64,000 nt of DNA from JANLVJ01 sp031363945. GTDB taxonomy: Bacteria; Bacteroidota; Bacteroidia; Sphingobacteriales; Sphingobacteriaceae. Below the pieces are notes generated by a model that ran no database searches, had not been told where the DNA came from, and was given only the letters and a program-made list of their open reading frames with translations. Positions within the stretch are counted from its first letter, which is position 1; every line of letters begins with the position of its first letter. The position numbers were made by a program, and so were the translations under genes. The stretch covers positions 1 through 64,000 of the forward strand of contig JANLVJ010000033.1 of NCBI GenBank assembly GCA_031363945.1, given 5' to 3'. Shown in pieces: positions 55,737 through 64,000 of this stretch.

Positions 55737-56927
55737 CTAAACGCAATATTTAGTTATGATTTGATCCCAAAAATGCTCAAGCTTTTTAACATTACGGGAT
55801 GATTGAGATTCAATCTCTTCTAAAGATTGAAACTTACTAGGTTTATTGTGTGAATTTATAAGCTTATTTGTCAAGTCTCTGACGTCAGATTTTTCGAAAA
55901 ATGTTACCAGATCATCTGAAATTTCAGTGTTTACTGCAATATTTGAGACTATGCATTTTACTCTAAGACTTAACGCTTCATAAACTGAAAAGCCTCCTGG
56001 CCCACCTTCAAATTCTGTTGGTTGAAGCAATGCCTCTGCATTGCTCAAAAGAATAATTTGCTCAGCTTTATCAATAAATCCGGTAAAAATTATGTTATCT
56101 TCTATATGGCATTCCTTAATATAATCTGATATTTCCTTGCAGTATTTAAGAGTTTTTTCATCAGGAAATCTTCCTGTTAACACAACCTTTAACTTAATAT
56201 TGAACGTGTCTCTTGCGTCTTTTACTGCCTTTAAAGCTGTCAGATGGCCTTTATGTTGCCAGAACTGGTTACAAATGATGAAATAATTTCTCCCAGTAAG
56301 CCTATATTTATCTAATATTTCCTGGGGATTAATTATTTTATCATTATTTCTTTCGTATTGGATGGGCGAGAACGGTATTACTAATACATCTTTCTCTCTT
56401 CCAAAAAACTTAAAGATATCTTTTTTTACATCTTCTGCATTAACAATTATCGGAGAGTTGTTTAAAATAATCGACTTAAAATGCTTGTCCCGAACTGTTA
56501 CTTCTTTTTTAGAGAAATTTCCACTCAGATATTTATGTTGAAAATCAAAAATATAATTAAGAACCGGGACTTTTATTTTAGAATTTAAATTATTAAAACT
56601 AGGCAATACTATATCAAAATTCTGATTTATAATTTTTTCCAGCTGGCGTTTATTGTTGTACAAAATAAATGATTCAATATTTAAAGCCGAAGTTAATCGC
56701 TGGGCATTATTTTTTATTAAGAATTCTTTAGGGTATTTATTTCTAAAAACAAAACGGATAATATTTTTGACAATTCTTTTAAGTTTTTGTTCAAATGAAT
56801 TTTCATCAAATATTAATAGCGTAAGCTCATTATTTTTATTCTCCCTGAGACCAACAGTTACATATTTTACAAATTCAATACCTCCCGGCCAAACTGAAAA
56901 CTTTTCTGTAAGAATTCCTATCTTCAT
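55737..56927 (-). CDS. Glycosyltransferase family 4
   Basis: 396 residues, GT-B fold. N-terminal GILTEKFSVWPGGIEFV; C-terminal domain with FWQHKGHLTALKAV, VLTGRFPDEKT and LLQPTEFEGGPGGFSVYEALSL (donor loop with two Glu). Probably adds a sugar to the perosamine-containing unit; specificity unknown. It lies downstream of the aminotransferase gene on the same strand. Confidence 0.85.
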   Translation of the reverse strand: MKIGILTEKFSVWPGGIEFVKYVTVGLRENKNNELTLLIFDENSFEQKLKRIVKNIIRFVFRNKYPKEFLIKNNAQRLTSALNIESFILYNNKRQLEKIINQNFDIVLPSFNNLNSKIKVPVLNYIFDFQHKYLSGNFSKKEVTVRDKHFKSIILNNSPIIVNAEDVKKDIFKFFGREKDVLVIPFSPIQYERNNDKIINPQEILDKYRLTGRNYFIICNQFWQHKGHLTALKAVKDARDTFNIKLKVVLTGRFPDEKTLKYCKEISDYIKECHIEDNIIFTGFIDKAEQIILLSNAEALLQPTEFEGGPGGFSVYEALSLRVKCIVSNIAVNTEISDDLVTFFEKSDVRDLTNKLINSHNKPSKFQSLEEIESQSSRNVKKLEHFWDQIITKYCV

Positions 56928-57007
56928 ATGGCCCTATCTACGGTAAATTACTTGGTATTACATTATAAATGAGCATGTTTACTTTTAAATCTACGGTTAA
57001 ATCTTTT

Positions 57008-58111
57008 TTAATTCTTACTTGAATATTCCTTAATCATATCGCAAATAAAACGTACGTCACTTTCCTCAAGCTCAGGATAACTCGGCAAACTAATTCCACG
57101 TCTTGCTATATCTTCAGCCACTCTATGAGTTTCGTATTTCGTTGAATACATCGGCATTGTATGTACAGGATAAAAAACAGGCCTTGTTTCGATTCCCTGT
57201 TCTTTTAAAAATTCTCGTATGTGATCACGCTCGGTAAATTTAGGCGTTAGTACAGAACAAATCCAGTGTGAATTTAAAGTATTTAAGTCATCAGACTGGA
57301 ATGTATATTCTGTATTTTCTAAGTGCTTAACGTACCATTCAGCTATTTCTTTTTTCTTTTTCAAGATGCTTTCAATTCTCTCTATTTGTGCCAGACCGAT
57401 GGCTGCACAAATATTAGTCATTCGGTAATTGTACCCAATCACATCGTGCCAGTACTCCCTGTATTTTGCCAGACCCTGCCCTTTAAAGTGTAATGCTCTA
57501 TCATAAAGAGTTGGATCATTGGTTACTACCATACCCCCTTCACCTGTTGTTATTGTTTTATTTCCAAAAAAACTAAATGTTGAAATGTCACCGAACGTAC
57601 CTACATGCTTGTCTTTAAAACGCGTCCCAATTGCTTCCGCGCAATCTTCAACTAAAAATATTCCGTTTTCTTTTGCTAGTGTTGACAGTCCTTCCATATC
57701 GCAAGACTGTCCATATAAATGAACTGCCATTATTGCTTTTGTTTTTGGACCTATTTTCTTTTGTACATCAGCCACATCCATTTGCCACGATTCATGATAA
57801 GAATCTACAAATACTGGTGTCGCTCCAGTATAGCTTATTGCGTTCACTGAAGCAATGTAAGTTAAGGTTGGCACAATCACTTCATCTCCGACTCCTACAC
57901 CCAAGGTTAACAGTGCCAGATGCAGAGCTACAGTGCCGTTAGATACGGTTGTCGCAAATGGAACATCTATATATTTAGCGAATGAGTCTTCAAACTTTGC
58001 GATATATTTTCCCTTAGACGAAATCCAGGTTGATTCTATACAGTCAAGGACATATTCTTTTTCTTTACCATTCAGTGATGGCTTATATACTGGATATTTA
58101 AAGTTGTTCAT
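57008..58111 (-). CDS. DegT/DnrJ/EryC1 aminotransferase, GDP-perosamine synthase-like
   Basis: 367 residues. PLP-dependent sugar aminotransferase. It reads ESTWISSKGKYIAKFE, NGTVALHLALLTLGVG, GDEVIVPTLTYIASVNA, HLYGQSCDM, EDCAEAIGTRF and SFFGNKTITTGEGGM, where the Lys carries PLP; YRMTNICAAIGLAQ follows. This pattern is very close to Per enzymes of Caulobacter and Vibrio, which convert GDP-4-keto-6-deoxymannose (from gmd) to GDP-perosamine. The gmd genes at 36.7 and 62.2 kb would supply the substrate. Other sugar aminotransferases (RfbH, PglE-like) are less close by eye. Confidence 0.8.
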   Translation of the reverse strand: MNNFKYPVYKPSLNGKEKEYVLDCIESTWISSKGKYIAKFEDSFAKYIDVPFATTVSNGTVALHLALLTLGVGVGDEVIVPTLTYIASVNAISYTGATPVFVDSYHESWQMDVADVQKKIGPKTKAIMAVHLYGQSCDMEGLSTLAKENGIFLVEDCAEAIGTRFKDKHVGTFGDISTFSFFGNKTITTGEGGMVVTNDPTLYDRALHFKGQGLAKYREYWHDVIGYNYRMTNICAAIGLAQIERIESILKKKKEIAEWYVKHLENTEYTFQSDDLNTLNSHWICSVLTPKFTERDHIREFLKEQGIETRPVFYPVHTMPMYSTKYETHRVAEDIARRGISLPSYPELEESDVRFICDMIKEYSSKN

Positions 58112-58478
58112 TTAAGGGATTTTTTAGGTTAATCATTGAATAAATGCCTAAGAATGATGATAATTAGTTAAATATAAAACTAGAAAAATTAATAGCATAA
58201 AATTGCCCTCGTAAGCAGGTAAATGTTTTCTGCAATTGCATTATGCTTCTTTGAATTGTCTTAACGGTTGCGACATGATAGTTGTTACTTATAATAGTGC
58301 AATTTGATTAAATGTTTATCCACCTTGTGAAATAGTTAATCAATCGGGAGAAAGCCACCTGATAAAAAATCAAGAAACCTTCTTTGAATCCTAATTAATC
58401 ACGGTACATTATGGTAAAATTATAGATTCTTGAACTCAAAAGTTCTATACCTTAATTACCGAAAGTTCGACCGCGTAA
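58112..58478. other. Intergenic stretch with remnant tandem repeat
   Basis: No gene recognised. At 58454-58492 two copies of aattaccgNNNgttcg are spaced 23 bases apart, ending at the break point of a GT2 fragment (58479-58601). Repeats of this form look like the multiple terminal repeats of IS21-family ends, so this may be the scar of an excised or decayed element. Confidence 0.35.
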
Positions 58479-58601
58479 TTACCGTTTGTTCGCGTCAATT
58501 AATACTACATCAATTCCAGTAGCAGCTATTACTTTTAAATTAACAATGAATTGTTCAATTTTTGGATGAAAAAGCACTATTACTGCACCGATCATGTTCA
58601 T
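58479..58601 (-). pseudogene. Truncated glycosyltransferase family 2 fragment
   Basis: 40 codons from ATG at 58601 to TAA at 58479: MNMIGAVIVLFHPKIEQF and AATGIDVVLIDANKR. The N-terminal strand AVIVLFHP and VVLID match the start of rhamnosyltransferase-like GT2 enzymes (usually VVLVDN). Homology breaks off after Ile-Asp, where the repeat-containing remnant begins. It starts 32 bases after the end of the flippase gene, so it was probably the next gene of the operon, now truncated. Confidence 0.6.
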
Positions 58602-58632
58602 GCACTAGTTTTATTAAAACATTTTGAAATTT

Positions 58633-59997
58633 TCACTTACTCCAAATTCCATCATCCTCTTGCCTTATTACTTTATAGGTTTGTATCCACATAAGAATAC
58701 CTCCTAAAATAATAGATAAGGAAGTACCTAAAATAACACCAGAAATACCCATTTGTAAATTCTTAGCGAAGTAAATCGTCAACGGTATATTCGAAAGACC
58801 TGAAAATATACTTGCGTAAAACTGGAGTTTGATTTTTCCAATTCCGTTTAAAAAGTATGCACAGATATTCAGGTTAGTCGACAAAACTATAAACAGCCCC
58901 ATATATAGTGATAACTGTAAAGGAATAATTATTCCTTTACCAACCCATATACTATATGCTTTTGTTGAAAATGCAATAAATATAATAACACCAATAAGTA
59001 ATAGTAACCAGGCTTTAAGTAGAAATCTGATAGTTTTTCGTAGCCACTTGAAATCCTTTTTTACGAACGCCTCGTTAAAAGCAACCCAATACGGAGTAAT
59101 AATCATAGACCATCCTAATGTTAGAATACCAAAATATTTATAGCAAATATTATAGGAGGCAACTTCCCCAGGTCCAAATAATTGTGTAATTATCAGGTTG
59201 TCGCTAGAGAATATGATCAATGCTGCAATTTGGATTACAAAAAAGGTCATTCCCAGTGATACAATTTCTTTTAGGATGCCTAAATCGAAACTCTTTATCG
59301 TAGGGGCTAGGTGTTTATACTCTTTCTTAAAGAAAAATATACTGGTCATTATTAATATGATGACAGGAACAACTGAAATGAAACTTCCCAGGTATACTAA
59401 TTTATTTGAATGAACTATTTTTGTGATTATGAATGTACCTGCTAAAATGAACAGGTTTATAATCATATTAATCAGAGCAACTACACCGACAAGTTGATGT
59501 GCTGAAAGAATGACGCTCATCAGGTCAACTATAAGCCTGATCCCGAATAGTATAAAGACAATGTATACTGTTGTCTTTATTTCTCCGGTTAATAGTACAG
59601 GTGATTTTAAAACAGCAGTCCAGTTTATAAATGAACTTACAATCATAAAAATTACTACAATACAAATTACAATACCAATAATACCTATATAGGCGCTTGT
59701 TACATAAGACCGGGCCTTGGACATTTGTTGGTTTGACACAGCTTCAGACAATTTATTTTTTAATCCATTGCCCAAACCACCATCGAAAAAACCAATCCAT
59801 CCAACAATTGATGTGATTGTTAGCCAAATCCCGTAAGTGCTTACGTCAAGATAATGAAGCGTAAGAGGAACAGTTAAAAAGGTGCAGCCTATAGCTACGC
59901 TTTTGTATATAAATGAGATGTAGATATTCTTAAGTTGCCTTTGAGATCTCTCGTCAGCAGAAAAGAATTTTATACTTTTTAACGGGATAAGTTTCAA
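58633..59997 (-). CDS. Oligosaccharide flippase (Wzx-like), intact copy
   Basis: 454 residues with about 12 membrane segments, matching the MOP flippase fold. It has GIWLTITSIVGWIGFFDGGLGNGLKNKLSE, a common N-terminal feature of this Bacteroidota group, and NLIITQLFGPGEVASYN. It is the intact relative of the decayed flippase at 33.9-35.2 kb, which shares the GWxxFFDxGLGNxLKNKL segment. Start TTG at 59997, with no better in-frame ATG nearby. Confidence 0.88.
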   Translation of the reverse strand: MKLIPLKSIKFFSADERSQRQLKNIYISFIYKSVAIGCTFLTVPLTLHYLDVSTYGIWLTITSIVGWIGFFDGGLGNGLKNKLSEAVSNQQMSKARSYVTSAYIGIIGIVICIVVIFMIVSSFINWTAVLKSPVLLTGEIKTTVYIVFILFGIRLIVDLMSVILSAHQLVGVVALINMIINLFILAGTFIITKIVHSNKLVYLGSFISVVPVIILIMTSIFFFKKEYKHLAPTIKSFDLGILKEIVSLGMTFFVIQIAALIIFSSDNLIITQLFGPGEVASYNICYKYFGILTLGWSMIITPYWVAFNEAFVKKDFKWLRKTIRFLLKAWLLLLIGVIIFIAFSTKAYSIWVGKGIIIPLQLSLYMGLFIVLSTNLNICAYFLNGIGKIKLQFYASIFSGLSNIPLTIYFAKNLQMGISGVILGTSLSIILGGILMWIQTYKVIRQEDDGIWSK

Positions 59998-60083
59998 TTT
60001 GATTCTATTTTAACATAATTACTGTCTTTTGCAATTGGTGTTTATTAGTCGGTAATTATTATCGATGAGAACGTATAACCTGT

Positions 60084-61145
60084 TTATTTATCGACCTCCA
60101 TTACTTTCCAATAAATAAGTCGTCCTGTAATAATTAAAATGGAAATGAAGGCTCCAACAGCACACCTAATCATTATTCCTTTAATCGCACCTATTTTAAG
60201 AATATCCAGTGGTAATATTGGTTAAACTATTACCTGAACCAAAGGAGTTTCCTTACGTAATGTTATTTTTGAAAATTCTAGATTTTTAATAAGTTCATTA
60301 AGAATAGCAACATTTGCCTGTAAGTCTATCTGCCGGCGTTAAGATGGAGCTCGTAAAATTTTTAAAGCAGGGTTAGCATTTGGATTTAAATCCATCGAAG
60401 ATGACACACCTGCAATTCCAGTATTTAATTGCTTTTTAATAGAATCAGTTTGACCTTGTAAAATATTTACATTCTCTTCTTCTTTTTTAGTTTCGATATA
60501 AAACTTAGAGACATTTTCTAAAAGTTTTTCAGAAAATACTTTTGAAAATAATTCATGTTTTGTAGTAACAATGATTGAAATTATACTCAGTTTCTTTTCA
60601 GATTTATCAACTATTAAATTATTCTTAATTATTTCTCTGTAAAACTCAACCAATAAACTGTCTTGTATTAATGAAAAATTATTTCTTAATGAATTTACCT
60701 CAAATACTACATTATTAAGGCCCTCACTGGGTTTCCATTTATTTTTATAGTTATTAAAATTTATATATAATTCAGCTAGTGTCTCTACTTTACCAAAAAT
60801 GCTGACATTTGGAAGTAATGTTTTTTCAGCAAGTGCTCTTGTTTTCAGCAATTCTATTAAGTTATCATCAGAAAATGCACCACTTTCAGTATTTCCAAAA
60901 TCAAAACCAAATTGACTTGCTAGTCCTGCCGCTCCTCCCTTGCCGCTAGATTGCGCATCTTCAATTACAAAATTTAAAATGACGAAGTATCTTGGCTTTT
61001 TATATTTTGCATAAGCTAAACCCAATACTCCGCCAAGTATAGACACCAAAAGAATTATTATCCATTTGGCCTTTAAATAAGTATAAAACTGCTGCACTTT
61101 ACTTTTAAGGTCCTTAATTGAAACCTCTTGGTCTTCATTATCCAT
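60084..61145 (-). pseudogene. Chain-length determinant (Wzz-like) with two nonsense codons
   Basis: A continuous frame of about 353 codons homologous to the Wzz-like protein at 40401-41438 (first membrane segment at about 33-50, then FGNTESGAFSDDNLIELLKT). It is interrupted by TAA at 60339-60341 (ILRAPS, then RRQIDLQANVAIL) and TAA at 60222-60224 (QVIV, then PILPLDILKIG), with no frameshift. The normal C-terminal membrane segment follows to TAA at 60084. The first stop sits where relatives have Gln (SQRRQ), so it is one C-to-T change. The truncated product would lack the second membrane segment. Confidence 0.85.
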
Positions 61146-61213
61146 GATTGCTGATGTAGTGTCTATCCTTTTAAGGTATGGTGATTAGTCAATGTTCAAT
61201 TATGTTCTAATTA

Positions 61214-62140
61214 TTATAGATGAAGAAGGTTCATAATTGTTAGAATAATTGCACCGAATGAGTCTATGCCAGTGGTGATTCCAACTACTTCACCAGCACT
61301 TAGCTTTCTTTTTTCTTAGGTACACTTATTTTGCAGCCTGCTTTTGCCGAAGGATAATTTTCCCAGAAAATAAACTTGTATATACCTACTTGGGCGTACT
61401 ATTTCTCCAACAAGTACTACCTTAATACTTCTTATATTACTTAAACTGACCTGAACATAAGTTCCATTTCCAATTGCGTAGTGATTGGCAGCAAGTTTCT
61501 TTTTTATATCAAGTAAAGCTTGTTCAATAGTTCGGCCACCAACATTTAAATTGCCAACTCTTGGAATCTGAATATGTCCCTCTGGATTAATATTAAGCTT
61601 CCAATCTATAACAGATTTACCATTTACGCTTATCAGCAATTGGTCGTCTGGCCCCAGGATATAGTTTGGGAGCGTTTCCAAACGAAGATTGGGCTCAAAT
61701 GTCATACGTGTATTACGAAACAAATCTGCACCAAATATTTTAGGTCTCAAATTATCCAGAGGCGTAGCCAAAGAATTTTTAACACTGTCAATCGGAAAAT
61801 TCTGCTGGTATCTTTTATCCTGATTTTTATTATTGTTGCGTGAGGTCGTCTTTGAGGAAGAATTCTGATCAGAAGGGTTTTGTAATGAGTTAATCCTATT
61901 GACTAGTTTTTGAACTTCCTGCGGGTCCATGCCTCTTGAAATAGCGGATTGACTGAATTGTTCGTCTGAAATCCCAGTGACTTGCATTTGTTGGCCAAGC
62001 TCTCTTACCTGGCTTTCAGATAACTCATCTGAATTTATGGTACTAAGATCACGGGAGTTCATATTTTGAGCAGCAACGCAGCTGGAGTTTAAAAAGCTCC
62101 ACGTAAATATTAGAAACAAAAAAGTAAAGAGATATTTCAT
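61214..62140 (-). pseudogene. SLBB export protein with large internal deletion
   Basis: The N-terminal 255 or so residues match the SLBB protein at 37862-40384: signal peptide, DLSTINSDELSESQV linker, export domain (YILGPDDQLLISVNG, PEGHIQIPRVG) and the first SLBB segment to VGEIVRPSRY. The frame then jumps: another frame continues with FFWENYPSAKAGCKISVPKKKES, equal to the C-terminal FNNYPSILPGAQIIVP region of the intact copy, and after a further frameshift KLSAGEVVGITTGI up to the normal end at 61214. About 550-600 residues, including most SLBB repeats, are gone. The remaining ORF ends at 61316. Confidence 0.85.
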
Positions 62141-62170
62141 TCTAGAAAAATGTCACAATTTAATTACAAA

Positions 62171-63307
62171 TTATTCAAAATAGTTCATGATAGTAAAACC
62201 ACCATCAGCCAGATACTTATTCTTGCGCATAAGTTTGAGATCAGAATGAACCATATCTTTAACCAGATCCTGAACAGTAAATTTAGGTTTCCAATTAAGT
62301 TTCGTGTTTGCCTTAGTAGGGTCACCAATTAATAGTTCAACTTCGGTAGGTCTGAAATAGCGAGGATCAACTTTTACAATAGTCGATCCAAGACTCAATT
62401 TTTGTTTGTCAATTTTAAGTTCTGACAATCTGTCTTCTCTCAGATCAATAATCACTCCTTTTTCATCTACACCTTTTCCGCTAAATTCAACATCGATTCC
62501 TAACTCTTCAAATGCCATTCTGATAAATTCCCTTACTTCTGTTGTAACACCGGTTGCTATTACAAAATCTTCAGCAATATCTTGCTGAAGCATGAGGTAC
62601 ATCGCCTCAACGTAGTCTTTGGCATGCCCCCAGTCTCTTTTAGCGTCAAGGTTACCGAGATATAATGTGTCTTGAAGCCCTAGCGCAATTTTAGCTGCGG
62701 CCCGTGTGATTTTGCGGGTAACAAAAGTTTCACCACGTACAGGACTTTCATGATTAAACAGTATTCCATTGCAAGCATACATATTATAAGCCTCTCTATA
62801 ATTTACTGTCATCCAGTAAGCATATAGCTTCGCTACTCCATAGGGTGATCTAGGATAAAATGGAGTAGTTTCTGATTGTGGAACCTGTTGAACAAGTCCA
62901 TATAGTTCAGATGTAGATGCCTGATAAATTCTTGTCTTCTCTGTAAGTTTTAAAAGTCTTACTGCCTCCAAAATTCTCAAGGTTCCAATACCATCAGCAT
63001 TCGCTGTGTATTCAGGTGTGTCAAAACTCACTTTAACATGGCTTTGAGCCGCAAGATTGTAAATCTCATCGGGTTGTACTTCCTGGATAATTCTGATCAG
63101 GTTGGTTGAGTCTGTCAGATCGCCAAAATGTAGCTTAAATTTAATTCCTTTATCATGTGGATCACTATACAGATGATCAATACGGTCGGTATTAAATAAG
63201 GAGCTTCTCCGTTTCAGGCCATGAACAAAATAACCTTTCTTTAATAATAATTCAGCAAGATATGCGCCATCTTGACCTGTGATTCCGGTAATTAATGCAA
63301 CTTTCAA
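62171..63307 (-). CDS. gmd: GDP-mannose 4,6-dehydratase (copy 2)
   Basis: 378 residues from the TTG at 63307 (LKVALITGITGQDGAYL); an in-frame TTG at 63328 gives seven more residues. All catalytic motifs are present: STSELYGLV, YGVAKLYAYW (Tyr-x3-Lys) and HESPVRGETFVTRK. It differs from copy 1 in the insert near 285-305 (KGVIIDLREDRLSELKID). It is the likely source of GDP-4-keto-6-deoxymannose for the adjacent perosamine synthase. Confidence 0.94.
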   Translation of the reverse strand: MKVALITGITGQDGAYLAELLLKKGYFVHGLKRRSSLFNTDRIDHLYSDPHDKGIKFKLHFGDLTDSTNLIRIIQEVQPDEIYNLAAQSHVKVSFDTPEYTANADGIGTLRILEAVRLLKLTEKTRIYQASTSELYGLVQQVPQSETTPFYPRSPYGVAKLYAYWMTVNYREAYNMYACNGILFNHESPVRGETFVTRKITRAAAKIALGLQDTLYLGNLDAKRDWGHAKDYVEAMYLMLQQDIAEDFVIATGVTTEVREFIRMAFEELGIDVEFSGKGVDEKGVIIDLREDRLSELKIDKQKLSLGSTIVKVDPRYFRPTEVELLIGDPTKANTKLNWKPKFTVQDLVKDMVHSDLKLMRKNKYLADGGFTIMNYFE

Positions 63308-63355
63308 TTTGATATAATTATTAGTCAAACAAATATTTAATTAGACATCATTAGT

Positions 63356-64000
63356 TTATTTATTAATTTCCTCAGCTGCTATCTGTAGCAGATACTGCCC
63401 ATAACCACTTTTTTTCAATGGTTCAGCAATCTTTTTTAACTGGATTACGTCAATAAATCTCATTCTGTAAGCTAATTCTTCAATACACCCAATTTTCTGG
63501 CCTTGCCGCTCCTCGATGACCTGAACAAATTGTCCTGCCTGCATTAATGAGGTAAAAGTACCAGTATCCAGCCAGGCAGTGCCTCTGCTTAAAATTCCAA
63601 CCTTCAATCGACCTTGTTGCAAATACGCTTTATTTACGTCGGTAATTTCATATTCACCCCGATGTGACATTTTTATGTTTTTTGCTATTTCAACGACTGA
63701 ATTATCATAAAAATATAACCCAGGGACTGCGTAACTTGATTTTGGGGCGTTAGGTTTCTCTTCAATTGAAATTGCTTTCAGCTCTTTGTTAAATTCGATT
63801 ACGCCATATCTTTCAGGATCAGAAACATGATAGGCAAATACAACCCCTCCTTCCGGATTTGAACATTCCTGAAGTAGTTTTGCAAGACCATCACCATGAA
63901 AAATATTATCGCCTAAAATGAGAGCAACGTTGTCTTTACCTATAAATTCCTCTCCCAAGACAAATGCTTGTGCCAGCCCGTTTGGTTGTTCCTGTACGAC
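63356..64000 (-). CDS. rfbA: Glucose-1-phosphate thymidylyltransferase, partial
   Basis: The gene runs off the window end; the - strand frame is open to 64000 (VVQEQPNGLAQAFVLG). The 214 visible residues cover the catalytic middle and C-terminus: LILGDNIFHGDG (metal Asp), HVSDPERYGVIEF, EEKPNAPKSSYA, RGTAWLDTGT and the C-terminal helix IAEPLKKSGYGQYLLQIA. RfbA/RmlA makes dTDP-glucose, the first step to dTDP-rhamnose and other dTDP-deoxysugars. The genes beyond the window may be rmlB, rmlC and rmlD. This copy lacks the stops seen in the copy at 35.8 kb. Confidence 0.92.
   Translation of the reverse strand, partial: VVQEQPNGLAQAFVLGEEFIGKDNVALILGDNIFHGDGLAKLLQECSNPEGGVVFAYHVSDPERYGVIEFNKELKAISIEEKPNAPKSSYAVPGLYFYDNSVVEIAKNIKMSHRGEYEITDVNKAYLQQGRLKVGILSRGTAWLDTGTFTSLMQAGQFVQVIEERQGQKIGCIEELAYRMRFIDVIQLKKIAEPLKKSGYGQYLLQIAAEEINK

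Noticed and set aside
58454..58492. CRISPR array
   Set aside because: Only two imperfect short repeats, no further units, and no cas genes in the window; IS-end remnant is more likely.

Overview
The window is AT-rich DNA from a member of the Bacteroidota, most likely a Sphingobacteriaceae-type bacterium such as a Pedobacter relative. The genus is an inference. The evidence is a set of Bacteroidota-typical families (DUF4834, DUF2480, DUF3109, a Bacteroidota-type LptC, a RemB-like outer-membrane protein and long SLBB export proteins), -7 boxes of the TAnnTTTG kind, and frequent TTG starts. No rRNA, tRNA or CRISPR array was recognised.

Region 1 (1-7.8 kb, + strand) is the end of a surface-polysaccharide operon. 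It holds the tail of a nucleotide-sugar dehydrogenase, three GT4 and one GT2 glycosyltransferases, two methyltransferases (one TylF-like) and a flippase, closed by an inverted-repeat terminator. Region 2 (7.9-13.9 kb, - strand) holds a YfhO-type membrane protein, a methyltransferase, a DUF4834 protein and uvrB, whose leader carries a terminator-like hairpin. Region 3 (14-27 kb, + strand) is mostly core genes: an LpxH-like phosphoesterase, a GT28-like enzyme, a membrane protein, purQ, coaX, an outer-membrane protein, lptC, a PpiD-like chaperone, DUF2480, DUF3108, a TviB/WbpO-type dehydrogenase, DUF3109 and a VirK/YbjX protein. Region 4 (27-31.2 kb, - strand) is an osmoprotectant-type ABC importer with a permease/binding-protein fusion, followed by a pyridine nucleotide-disulfide oxidoreductase.

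Region 5 (31.4-49.7 kb) is an exopolysaccharide locus. It has a WecA/MraY-type initiating transferase, an IS30-family element inserted in a dead flippase gene, a degenerate rmlA, then gmd, an SLBB export protein, a Wzz-like protein, a Wzy-like protein, glycosyltransferases, a DUF4091 (GH123-like) secreted protein and a RemB/Wzi-like barrel. Region 6 (49.8-54 kb) returns to housekeeping genes: dxs, scpA and glyA.

Region 7 (54-64 kb) is a second exopolysaccharide locus, mostly on the - strand, that repeats the gene order of region 5 in inverted orientation: rmlA, gmd, SLBB, wzz, flippase. It adds a GDP-perosamine synthase-like aminotransferase and a PglD/NeuD-like acyltransferase. Its SLBB gene has a large internal deletion and its wzz has two nonsense codons, while its flippase and rmlA look intact. 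In region 5 the reverse holds. Together the two loci keep roughly one working copy of each shared function. This complementary decay, together with IS remnants, is the most interesting structure here. I see no clearly undescribed system.
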